NCBI GenBank assembly: GCA_034186235.1
Contig: JAXGBA010000142.1
Location: 1-30,929, forward strand
DNA: 30,929 nucleotides
Source of the DNA: CAKSKB01 sp034186235
GTDB lineage: Bacteria > Bacillota > Clostridia > HGM11514
Direction: 5' to 3'
Shown here: positions 24,201-30,929 of the stretch, piece by piece
Layout of the letters: each line of letters opens with the position of its first letter
Numbering within the stretch: the first letter of the stretch is position 1
The notes under the pieces: generated by a model
The model's input: only the letters and a program-made list of their open reading frames with translations
Told to the model about the DNA's origin: nothing
The model's database searches: none
Made by a program: the position numbers and the translations under genes

Positions 24201-25244
24201 GACCCGACGGTTATCCGTATGCTTGAAGACCTTACCGGGTTTGACGCAACAACCGTAAGACTTGACGACCCCGAAACGATGAGTCTTTTTACTTCTCCTG
24301 CGGCGCTCGGCGTTACAAAAGAGGAAATTGACAGCGAAACCGGCACATATGCTGTTCCGGAATTCGGAACAAAATTTGCCCGTCAGATGCTTGTGGATAC
24401 AAAACCCACAACATTTGCCGAACTTTGCAGAATTTCGGGTCTTTCACACGGAACCGACGTTTGGGTAGGAAACGCCCAGGATCTTATCGTAAACGACGGC
24501 AAAACCCTTATGGAGGTTATCTGTACGCGTGACGATATCATGAGTTATCTTATCAGAATGGGCGTTCCGAATTTTGAATCGTTCAAGATAATGGAAGCAG
24601 TCAGAAAAGGAAAAGTCGCAAAAGGTGCGGAGCCAAAATGGCCGGAATACAAAGAACTTCTTCGCTCGCATAATGTACCGGACTGGTATATTGCGTCCTG
24701 TGAAAAAATCCAGTATATGTTTCCTAAGGCGCACGCAGTAGCATATGTCACAAGTGCGTTCCGCATTGCGTATTTCAAGGTGCACTACCCTATTGAATTT
24801 TACTGCACCTACTATACCGTCCGTGCAGACAACTTTAACTATGACCTTATGTGCGCCGGTGTTGATGAAGCACGCCGGAATATAATAGAATACAGCTCAA
24901 AGGGCAATGAGGCGACCGCAAAGGATAAAGATATTGTCACAATCCTTGAAGTCTGCGTTGAAATGTATTGCAGAGGCATTGAATTTTTGCCTATAAGCCT
25001 AACGGAATCCGACGCCGTTAAATTCATGAAAAAGGACGGAAAAATTCTTCCTCCGCTTAACGCAATTGACGGGCTCGGAATAAATGCTGCGAAGGCGATT
25101 GTCGAGGCACGGAATCAGGAAAGCTTTTTCTCGATTGAGGATTTGCAGGTAAGAGCAAAACTGAACAAAACCGTGGTTGAGAAAATGAGAGAAAAAGGAA
25201 TACTTGACGGTATGGATGAATCCAGCCAGATGTCACTTTTTTAA
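21261..25244 (+). CDS. polC: DNA polymerase III alpha subunit, Gram-positive type
   Basis: This 1327-residue replicative polymerase has, in order: a short N-terminal region; an OB-fold (about 140-215); a PHP domain starting RVELHCHTKMSALDG near 220; an inserted DEDDh 3'-5' proofreading exonuclease (FDLETTGL near 310, HNADFD, HRACDDAGATAEI); the rest of the PHP domain; then the C-family polymerase. A four-Cys zinc motif (CPKC near 796, CPKCG near 821), PDIDLNFSGDYQ near 850 and GQHPGGIIVVP follow. It ends QMSLF, a beta-clamp binding motif. Bacillus PolC is about 1437 residues; most of the difference is a shorter N-terminus. It begins six bases after ispG. Confidence 0.98.
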   Translation: MRNFLKLLPGIGFPPALAEAEIKPESEIDLNKRTVHIIIESDVLTDSDLADFCENAKNALAANEFIVEIRKSFHKNMQSEQAKLVEEAMKNIPDESKPKPGDIVYGNGMRGEPTPLIELGNEYGRYIVEGDIFKVDEHETKRGWIIYTISITDLTYSINLKLILSKDDKTPKLAAAIKKGNRIRVRGNLEEDRYSHEAVIRIESVMLCEKQVRKDECEEKRVELHCHTKMSALDGFADVGDVIKLAASWGHKAIAITDHGVVHAFPDAYKTAKKCGIKVILGCEGYIANDEDIKIVKGVTNSSLEDKFVVFDLETTGLSAERDEIIEIGAVKVENGKITDRFSEFVNPHMPIPEKIQKLTGINDGMVADAEGIDVLLPKFLEFSGNCVFVAHNADFDMSFVKAKCKRLGIERSFVSLDTLELSRAMFPELSKHKLDTVAKHLGVSLENHHRACDDAGATAEIMVKCLDILKKEKGVAKVNEINPKFAGSTDYKKLKTHHIVLLVKNLTGLRNLYELVSESQVNYYFKRPRMLKSMIRRLRKGLILGTACNAGELYEAIQNGRPQEEIDEIAQFYDYFEIQPLGNNEFLVRDGILPDRSTLIDINKKIIALGERFGKPVVATGDVHFLNKEDSVYREVLMTVQGFSDADSQAPLYLHSTQEMLDEFSYLDPETAHKIVIENPNLIAESVESVRPVPEGQFPPVMEGAPEELEQRCYEKAKRIYGDPLPEIVQKRLERELEPIKKHGFAVMYMIAQRLVAKSNSDGYLVGSRGSVGSSLVAFMAGITEVNALIPHYVCPKCKHSIWVDDGSYSSGCDMPNKACPKCGTEMNKDGHEIPFETFLGFNADKQPDIDLNFSGDYQPTAHKYIEELFGEGFVFRAGTIGVIAEKTAFGYVKKYMDITKKQLSSAEVDRLVCGCTDVKRTTGQHPGGIIVVPRDNSIYNFCPIQHPADDRTSDIITTHFDYHKIDENLLKLDILGHDDPTVIRMLEDLTGFDATTVRLDDPETMSLFTSPAALGVTKEEIDSETGTYAVPEFGTKFARQMLVDTKPTTFAELCRISGLSHGTDVWVGNAQDLIVNDGKTLMEVICTRDDIMSYLIRMGVPNFESFKIMEAVRKGKVAKGAEPKWPEYKELLRSHNVPDWYIASCEKIQYMFPKAHAVAYVTSAFRIAYFKVHYPIEFYCTYYTVRADNFNYDLMCAGVDEARRNIIEYSSKGNEATAKDKDIVTILEVCVEMYCRGIEFLPISLTESDAVKFMKKDGKILPPLNAIDGLGINAAKAIVEARNQESFFSIEDLQVRAKLNKTVVEKMREKGILDGMDESSQMSLF

Positions 25245-25250
25245 ACAGAA

Positions 25251-25290
25251 AATCGGATGCGTCAAAAAATTGCCGCATCCGATTAATTTT
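25251..25290. terminator. Bidirectional terminator between polC and the kinase-AraC gene
   Basis: AATCGGATGCG and CGCATCCGATT pair perfectly (11 bp) around a 12-base loop. On the plus strand AATTTTATTTT follows; on the minus strand TTTTCTGTTTAAAAAAG follows. It lies seven bases after polC and ends against the stop of the converging gene, so it serves both. Confidence 0.85.
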
Positions 25291-26518
25291 ATTTTAAAAT
25301 TTCGTTCATGTGTTTTCTGTATTCAAGCATATTCTTCCCATACTTTTCTTTGAATATTTTTCTGAAAAAGCTTTCGTTTTCATAGCCTATATTAATTATA
25401 ATTTCATTTATCGGCATATCGGTTTCTTTAAGCAGCTTTGCCGCAATATCACATTTTTTCGATTGTATAACCTTCGACAGCGGCTCGCCGTATAGCTTCT
25501 TTACAATCGCTTGCGTGTAGGACTGCGAATAACCGAGAACTTTTGAAATTTCTTTTACCGATACGTTTTTATAATTTGTATTAATATACTTATTAATTTT
25601 GTCTTTCATAATACTGTTTGTGTTTTCTTTGAGATTGCCCATTTCCGATAAAACCGTGTCATAGAGCGGAATTGACGGTGCAGCCCCGTTTTTTGAAACG
25701 GAAAGCGCAGCAGCAGCCGATGCTATCCGAAGAGCATTTTTATAATTTTCCCCTTTTGACAGCATTGAAATAAAATACCCCGTAAAAGTATCGCCCGCCG
25801 CCGTGGTATCAACCGCTTTAACCTCAAATGAAGGCTGAAAAATTTTCTGACTCTCCCCGAAAAAAACACTTCCTTTCTTTCCGAGAGTAAGTACAACTCT
25901 GAGATTCGGATAATTTTCCGCAAAATATGAAAGAACATTTTCCGTGTTTTCGCATCCGGACAAAGTTTTTGCTTCACCTTCATTTAAGATAATATACGAA
26001 AGCATATTAAAATCAATATTTTTAAGATTATCGCTGCACGGAGACGGGTTCAGAAAAATCCTCATTCCCCTTTCGCTCGCTTTTTCAACTATATACTCAA
26101 TATTGCTGATTTCGTTTTGCAAAAGAAGAAAATCTCCATTGCCGAATTTGCTGAGAACGGTTTCTATGTAATCTTTGGTAACCATTGCGTTCGACCCGGA
26201 ATAAATAACAATTGAATTTTCCCCGTCGTCACTCACCTGAATAATTGCATGACCGTTTTTTTCATCAACATTTTTTATATATGAAATATCAACGCCGTTT
26301 TCTTCAAGCAAATTTACAAGCATTCCCCCGTCGGTACCGAAACAACCGGCATGATATATCTTTTCCCCGGCACGCGCAAGCGCAATCGACTGATTAAGTC
26401 CCTTCCCTCCCGGAAAAATATTCAAGCTTTTGCTTTTTACGGTTTCGCCTGCCGAAACAATGTGTTCAAGGGAATATACAAAATCAATGTTGCTCGAACC
26501 GAAATTTAAAATTTTCAT
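25289..26518 (-). CDS. PfkB/ribokinase-family sugar kinase fused to AraC-type DNA-binding domain
   Basis: This 409-residue protein joins two known domains in one frame. Residues 1-290 are a ribokinase-type kinase: NIDFVYSLEHIVSAGET (10-26), GG motif FPGGKGLNQSIALARAG (35-51), and VDTTAAGDTFTGYF (236-249) with catalytic base D243. Residues 303-409 are an AraC-type double helix-turn-helix: NVSVKEISKVLGYSQSYTQAIVKK (318-341) and MPINEIIINIGYENESFFRKIFKEKYG (368-394). The Met at 304 has no good ribosome site before it, so separate translation of the regulator is unlikely. Ribose, a deoxyribose or a nucleoside is a plausible substrate. No transport or catabolic gene is next to it. It lies alone between converging polC and upstream gyrA. 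Confidence 0.9.
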   Translation of the reverse strand: MKILNFGSSNIDFVYSLEHIVSAGETVKSKSLNIFPGGKGLNQSIALARAGEKIYHAGCFGTDGGMLVNLLEENGVDISYIKNVDEKNGHAIIQVSDDGENSIVIYSGSNAMVTKDYIETVLSKFGNGDFLLLQNEISNIEYIVEKASERGMRIFLNPSPCSDNLKNIDFNMLSYIILNEGEAKTLSGCENTENVLSYFAENYPNLRVVLTLGKKGSVFFGESQKIFQPSFEVKAVDTTAAGDTFTGYFISMLSKGENYKNALRIASAAAALSVSKNGAAPSIPLYDTVLSEMGNLKENTNSIMKDKINKYINTNYKNVSVKEISKVLGYSQSYTQAIVKKLYGEPLSKVIQSKKCDIAAKLLKETDMPINEIIINIGYENESFFRKIFKEKYGKNMLEYRKHMNEILK

Positions 26519-26538
26519 TTTCTCACCTTCCCTTCATA

Positions 26539-26561
26539 ATTATACCATAAAAGCTTCATTG
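26539..26561 (-). promoter_or_regulatory. Promoter of the kinase-AraC gene
   Basis: A perfect minus-strand TATAAT (26544-26539) lies 20 bases before the ATG at 26518. TTTATA at 17 bases spacing or TATACA at 15 could act as the -35; both are imperfect. GAAGGTGAG precedes the start codon. The short leader leaves little room for other control elements. Confidence 0.55.
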
Positions 26562-26607
26562 TATAAAGGACGGTTATTTTTAATAAACAAACCGATTTCA
26601 CTTTTTA

Positions 26608-26646
26608 AAAAATAATATTGTGCAGATACAGCACAATATTATTTTT
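26608..26646 (-). terminator. Terminator of gyrBA
   Basis: A perfect 16-bp AT-rich stem with a GTGC/GCAC cap (seven-base loop AGATACA) lies just after the gyrA stop at 26654. Read on the minus strand the right side ends in a run of T. Confidence 0.72.
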
Positions 26647-26653
26647 ATTATTA

Positions 26654-29158
26654 TTATAAAATTTCGGGAGCTTCCTCGGTTTCGTTTTCATCAGGCTCTT
26701 CTTCCGCATGTTCTCCGACCGACATTGAAACAACGCTTACGCCCTCGTCAAACCTCATAAGTGTTACCCCCTGGGTACTCCTCTTAAACTTGCTTATGTC
26801 TGCGCATGACATTCTGATTATAACACCCTCGTTAGTGATAAGCATAACATCGTTATCATCGCGGACAGTCTTGATTCCGGCAAGCTTGCCGGTTTTTTCG
26901 GTAATTTTATAAGTTGAAATACCGATACCGCCTCTCGTCTGGTTTCTGTATTCATCAAAATCGGTGCGTTTACCGTAACCGTTTTCGGTGATACAAAGGA
27001 GGTCTGCACCGTCCTCAATTATCGCCATTCCGACAACATAGTCCCCGTCACGAAGCTTGATACCTCTTACACCCCTTGCGGTTCTGCCCATAGGTCTTGC
27101 GTCACGCTCGTTGAATTTAATAGACATGCCGTCGTGAGTTCCGAGAATAATATCGTCATCACCGCTTGTATATCTTACATCGATAAGCTCATCGCCGTCA
27201 TCAAGGGCAATTGCATTAAGTCCGCCCTTGCGGAGAGAGCCGTACTGCACAAGCGGAGTCTTTTTAATAACGCCGTTCCTGGTTGCCATTGTAAGGTTGC
27301 CTTCATCAAATGACGAAACCGGAATCATCGCAGTAACCTTCTCCCCTTCCTCAATGGGAATAAGATTTACGATTGCCGTCCCCTTTGCATGCCTTCCGGC
27401 TTCGGGAATCTGATAACCCTTAAGATGATACATTCTGCCCCTGTCTGTAAAGAACAGAATGTAGTTATGAGTGTGGGTTACCATAAGTTTTTCAACAAAA
27501 TCTTCTTCACGGGTTGAAAGCGCAGATATACCTTTTCCTCCCCTTTTCTGGCTCTTGTAGGTGTCCGAAACAAGCCTTTTAACATATCCGAAATGTGTTA
27601 AAGTTATGACACTTTCATCATTTGGGATAAGATCCTCGTCTTCAATATCATCAACAGCGCCTTCTATGGAGGTGAGCCTTTCGTCACCGTATTTGTCCCT
27701 TATTTCGATAAGTTCCTTTTCAATCTGTTCCATAAGCTTGTCATGGTCAGAAAGAAGAAGTCTGTATTCATTGCAGCGTGCAACAAGTTCATTGTATTCG
27801 TCCTCAATTTTCTCACCGTTCAGTTTCTGCAGCTGAGCGAGGCGCATATCAAGAACACTCTGTGCCTGAATATCAGACATCGAGAAACGCTCCATAAGCC
27901 TTTCTTTAGCGTCATCATATGAATTTCTGATTGTGTTGATAACCTCATCGATATTTGCAAGCGCAATTCTTAAACCTTCAAGGATATGCATTCTTGCTTC
28001 TGCTTTTTTGAGGTCAAATTCGGTTCTTCTAGTAACGATTTCTTCCTGGAACGATATAAAGTTCGCAAGAATTTCTTTAAGCCCCATGGTTTTCGGCTTG
28101 CCGTTGTCTATTGCAAGCATATTTATCGAAAAACTATCCTGAAGCCTTGTGAACTTGAACAACTTATTGAGAACAACCTGCGGATTTGCATCCCTCTTTA
28201 CCGAAATTTCAACCCTGATGCCCACACGGTCAGAGGAATGGTCATCAATATCCGAAATACCTTCTATTCTCTTATCTTTTGCAAGTTCCGCAATAGATTC
28301 GACAAGCATTTTCTTGTTAACCTGGTAAGGAAGTTCCGTGACTATAATGGATGAGGTACCGTCCTTGTGTTCTTCAATTTCGGTCTTTGCGCGAACTATA
28401 ACCTTGCCCTTGCCGGTTTCGTAAGCAGCTTTCACGCCGCTTCTTCCCATGATTGAAGCCCTTGTCGGAAAATCCGGAGCCTTAATATATTGCATAAGCT
28501 CGTCAACCGTAATATTGGGATTGTCAATCTGTGCAATTACACCGTTTAATACTTCTGTTAAATTATGCGGCGGAATATTTGTAGCCATACCTACCGCTAT
28601 ACCGGAGCTGCCGTTTATAAGAAGCGTAGGTATTCTTGTCGGGAGAACCACCGGCTCCACCCTTTTTTCATCGAAATTCGGGGCGAAATCGACGGTATTT
28701 TTCTCAATATTTTCAAGCATCACATTTGCAAGCTTGCTCATTCTTGCTTCAGTGTATCGGTAAGCAGCGGCACCGTCACCGTCGACCGAGCCGAAGTTTC
28801 CGTGACCGTCAATCAGCGGATATCTCATAGAGAAATCCTGCGCAAGCCTTACCATCGCATCGTAAACCGAAGCGTCACCGTGCGGATGATACCTGCCGAT
28901 TACATTACCAACCGTTGTAGCCGATTTGAAAAACGGCTTGTCGTATGTAAGATGTTCCTCGTGCATTGAATAAAGAATCCTTCTGTGAACAGGCTTAAGC
29001 CCGTCCCTAACATCAGGGAGAGCACGGCTCACAATAACGCTCATCGCATAATCGATAAACGCTTCTCTCATTCTTTTTTCAATGTCGATATTCAATATGG
29101 TTTGTGTTTCGAGATGTTCCTCAAAGTGAGAATCCTCGTACTTTTTATTTTTAGCCAT
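26654..29158 (-). CDS. gyrA: DNA gyrase subunit A
   Basis: This 834-residue subunit cuts and rejoins DNA during ATP-driven negative supercoiling. The N-terminal breakage-reunion domain holds DGLKPVHRRILYSM (52-65), the quinolone region HPHGDASVYDAMVRLAQ (91-107) and the catalytic Tyr135 in AAYRYTEARM. The C-terminal beta-pinwheel repeats include the GyrA-box QKRGGKG, which marks it as gyrase rather than topoisomerase IV. The acidic tail (EEEPDENETEEAPEIL) is common. The residue equivalent to E. coli Ser83 is Ala96; the one equivalent to Asp87 is Asp100. AAGGAG sits nine bases before the ATG, and the gene follows gyrB by 23 bases. Confidence 0.98.
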   Translation of the reverse strand: MAKNKKYEDSHFEEHLETQTILNIDIEKRMREAFIDYAMSVIVSRALPDVRDGLKPVHRRILYSMHEEHLTYDKPFFKSATTVGNVIGRYHPHGDASVYDAMVRLAQDFSMRYPLIDGHGNFGSVDGDGAAAYRYTEARMSKLANVMLENIEKNTVDFAPNFDEKRVEPVVLPTRIPTLLINGSSGIAVGMATNIPPHNLTEVLNGVIAQIDNPNITVDELMQYIKAPDFPTRASIMGRSGVKAAYETGKGKVIVRAKTEIEEHKDGTSSIIVTELPYQVNKKMLVESIAELAKDKRIEGISDIDDHSSDRVGIRVEISVKRDANPQVVLNKLFKFTRLQDSFSINMLAIDNGKPKTMGLKEILANFISFQEEIVTRRTEFDLKKAEARMHILEGLRIALANIDEVINTIRNSYDDAKERLMERFSMSDIQAQSVLDMRLAQLQKLNGEKIEDEYNELVARCNEYRLLLSDHDKLMEQIEKELIEIRDKYGDERLTSIEGAVDDIEDEDLIPNDESVITLTHFGYVKRLVSDTYKSQKRGGKGISALSTREEDFVEKLMVTHTHNYILFFTDRGRMYHLKGYQIPEAGRHAKGTAIVNLIPIEEGEKVTAMIPVSSFDEGNLTMATRNGVIKKTPLVQYGSLRKGGLNAIALDDGDELIDVRYTSGDDDIILGTHDGMSIKFNERDARPMGRTARGVRGIKLRDGDYVVGMAIIEDGADLLCITENGYGKRTDFDEYRNQTRGGIGISTYKITEKTGKLAGIKTVRDDNDVMLITNEGVIIRMSCADISKFKRSTQGVTLMRFDEGVSVVSMSVGEHAEEEPDENETEEAPEIL

Positions 29159-29181
29159 CCGTTAAATCTCCTTTTGGCGTG

Positions 29182-30929
29182 TTATATATCAAGATTTGTT
29201 ACATACTGGGCATTTTCTTCGATAAACTGCCTTCTCGGCTCAACATCATCACCCATAAGAACGCTGAATATCTTGTCCGCAGCTGCAGCATCGTCCATTG
29301 TAACCTTAAGCAGAATTCTGTTTTTTGGGTCCATGGTGGTTTCCCAAAGTTCTTCGGGATTCATTTCGCCAAGACCTTTGTAACGGCTGATTTCAACCTT
29401 TGCATTCATATCGCTGCCTTTAAATTCTTCGCTTATCCTGTCCCTTTCCTCATCCGAAAAAGCAACCGCAGTCTTTTTTCCTCTTGAAAGCTTATAAAGC
29501 GGCGGTTTTGCAAGATAAACATGCCCCTGCTCGATTAAAGGTTCCATAAATCTGAAGAAGAATGTCAGAAGGAGCGTCTGAATGTGTGCACCGTCGACAT
29601 CGGCATCCGCCATTATAACAATTTTGTCGTATCTGAGTTTTTCTATGTTAAATTCGTCTGCGATGCCGGTTCCTAACGCCTGAATTACTGGCATCAATTT
29701 TTCGTTGCCGTAAACCTTGTCCGCTCTTGCCTTTTCAACATTGAGCATTTTACCCCAAAGCGGAAGAATTGCCTGATATTTGCTGTCACGCCCGTTTTTG
29801 GCGGAGCCTCCGGCAGAATCACCCTCGACTATATAAATCTCGGTTTTTGATGGGTCTTTTACAATACAGTCGGTAAGCTTACCGGGGAGCGAGCTTGAAC
29901 CAAGCCCTGTTTTTCTTGTAGCTTCTCTTGCTTTTCTTGCAGCAATCCTTGCACGCGAAGCGTTGAGAGCCTTTTCAACAATGGCCTTCCCAGCCGCCGG
30001 ATTTTCTTCAAGATAATCCGCAAGCTTTTCTTTTAGCATGTTCTCAACAAGCCCGCGCATTTCGGAGTTGCCGAGTTTTGTTTTCGTCTGTCCTTCAAAC
30101 TGCGGTTCTTCAAGCTTTACGGAAATAACCGCAATAAGACCTTCCCTCACATCATCGCCCGTAAGTTCTTCGTTGTCTTTAAGAATTTTGAACTTTCTCG
30201 CATATTCCACCAAAACCTTGGTGAGCGCCGCTTTAAATCCGGTTACATGCGTTCCGCCCTCGGTTGTGGAAATGTTGTTTGCAAAGCTTTCGTTAATTTC
30301 ATCGTAACCGCTGTTCCACTGCAGAGCCACCTCGGCAACGCTGCCGTCCTTCTCGCCGGAAACATAAATTACTTCTTCATTTATACATTCAAGGCTTTCT
30401 TTCTTTGCCTTTTTCTCGTTGAAAATAAAAGAAACAAAGTTCTTTATACCGCCTTCGTAGTGAAGTACTTCCTGTTTAGGTTCTTCGCCGCGGTCATCCG
30501 TAAATATAATTTTCAGCCCGCCGTTAAGAAACGCCTGCTCACGAAGCCTTTTAAGAAGCGTATCGTATTCGTAAACGGTTTCTTCAAATATTTCGCCATC
30601 TGCCCAGAAAGTAATTTCGGTACCGGTTTCGCTGCATGTGCCTATTTTGTGCACTTCCCCGTCCGGAACTCCCCTCTTATAACTTTGAAACCATATATTC
30701 TCGCCGTCTTTAACCTTTACTTCAAGATGTGTTGACAGCGCATTTACAACAGACGCACCAACCCCGTGCAGACCTCCGGATACCTTGTATCCGCCTCCGC
30801 CGAACTTACCGCCGGCATGGAGAACGGTGAAAACAACATCGATTGTTGAAATTCCCATTTTAGGATGGATTCCATGAGGTATGCCTCGTCCGTTGTCCTT
30901 AACAGTTACGGAATTATCCTTATTAAGAG
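29182..30929 (-). CDS. gyrB: DNA gyrase subunit B (partial, 5' end outside window)
   Basis: The frame is open to the window edge and continues upstream of the first visible Met: VKDNGRGIPHGIHPKMGIS is encoded at 30845-30901, so about 70 N-terminal residues are missing. Visible parts are the ATPase domain (GGYKVSGGLHGVGASVVNALS; QTKTKLGN), the TOPRIM domain (EGDSAGGSAKNGRD, then PLWGKMLNVEKAR; DADVDGAHI) and the C-terminal YKGLGEMNPEELWETTMDP, ending NLDI. It supplies the energy for supercoiling with GyrA, encoded 23 bases downstream. PLWGK has Trp where PLRGK is usual. Confidence 0.98.
   Translation of the reverse strand, partial: LNKDNSVTVKDNGRGIPHGIHPKMGISTIDVVFTVLHAGGKFGGGGYKVSGGLHGVGASVVNALSTHLEVKVKDGENIWFQSYKRGVPDGEVHKIGTCSETGTEITFWADGEIFEETVYEYDTLLKRLREQAFLNGGLKIIFTDDRGEEPKQEVLHYEGGIKNFVSFIFNEKKAKKESLECINEEVIYVSGEKDGSVAEVALQWNSGYDEINESFANNISTTEGGTHVTGFKAALTKVLVEYARKFKILKDNEELTGDDVREGLIAVISVKLEEPQFEGQTKTKLGNSEMRGLVENMLKEKLADYLEENPAAGKAIVEKALNASRARIAARKAREATRKTGLGSSSLPGKLTDCIVKDPSKTEIYIVEGDSAGGSAKNGRDSKYQAILPLWGKMLNVEKARADKVYGNEKLMPVIQALGTGIADEFNIEKLRYDKIVIMADADVDGAHIQTLLLTFFFRFMEPLIEQGHVYLAKPPLYKLSRGKKTAVAFSDEERDRISEEFKGSDMNAKVEISRYKGLGEMNPEELWETTMDPKNRILLKVTMDDAAAADKIFSVLMGDDVEPRRQFIEENAQYVTNLDI

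Noticed and set aside
25289..25609. Separate AraC-type gene starting at Met304 of the kinase fusion
   Set aside because: The sequence before this ATG (CAAACAGTATT and upstream) contains no Shine-Dalgarno element, while other genes here have strong ones; the frame is continuous with the kinase.
1..30929. CRISPR arrays, tRNA or rRNA genes, insertion sequences, prophage or integrase genes, riboswitches
   Set aside because: None found by reading both strands: no regularly spaced repeats, no cloverleaf-like runs between genes, no transposase or integrase motifs. Intergenic spaces are short and explained by promoters and terminators.

Overview
The window looks like chromosomal DNA of a low-to-moderate GC Gram-positive anaerobe of the class Clostridia, most likely an Oscillospiraceae/Ruminococcaceae-type gut lineage. 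The reasons are the Gram-positive polymerase PolC; a pyrH-frr-uppS-cdsA-dxr-rseP-ispG-polC chain with ispG where Bacillus has proS; YycH/YycI and GerMN-type proteins; a split (two-subunit) transketolase; strong AGGAGG-type ribosome binding sites; and frequent TTG/GTG starts. The lineage is an inference from gene content; no rRNA is present.

Layout. Positions 1-4815 (minus strand) hold a small secreted protein, yycH and yycI, then a GerMN-domain lipoprotein with its own promoter, then the two transketolase subunits (the last one cut by the window edge). Positions 4816-7432 (plus) hold a zinc-type ABC uptake operon (binding lipoprotein, ATPase, permease) behind a consensus promoter with a Fur/Zur-like palindrome just after the -10. 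A double hairpin terminates it against the converging block. Positions 7505-10687 (minus) hold a YtrA-like GntR repressor, an ABC ATPase and a large ABC-2 permease, with a palindrome on the promoter -10.

Positions 10858-13553 (plus) form a three-gene restriction-modification module, AT-rich in the lines counted by hand: a Dam-type adenine methylase with an added N-terminal DNA-binding domain, a DpnII-like GATC endonuclease, and a second methylase of another architecture. A cytoplasmic glycoside-hydrolase-like gene of host-like composition follows 19 bases later. Positions 15053-25244 (plus) hold the housekeeping chain: UMP kinase, ribosome recycling factor, undecaprenyl-diphosphate synthase, CDP-diglyceride synthase, two MEP-pathway enzymes, a site-2 protease and PolC. 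It ends in a bidirectional terminator. Positions 25289-26518 (minus) hold a single gene encoding a ribokinase-family sugar kinase fused to an AraC-type DNA-binding domain. Positions 26654-30929 (minus) hold gyrB (5' end outside the window) and gyrA.

The most unusual items are the kinase-AraC fusion, the HTH-Dam fusion inside a DpnII-like system carrying a non-DpnA second methylase, the yycHI pair without walRK beside it, and the zinc-binding protein with a changed metal site. No tRNA, rRNA, CRISPR array, insertion sequence or integrase was seen. No gene-free stretch exceeds 300 bases; the longest are 4816-5004 and 10688-10857, and both are promoter regions.
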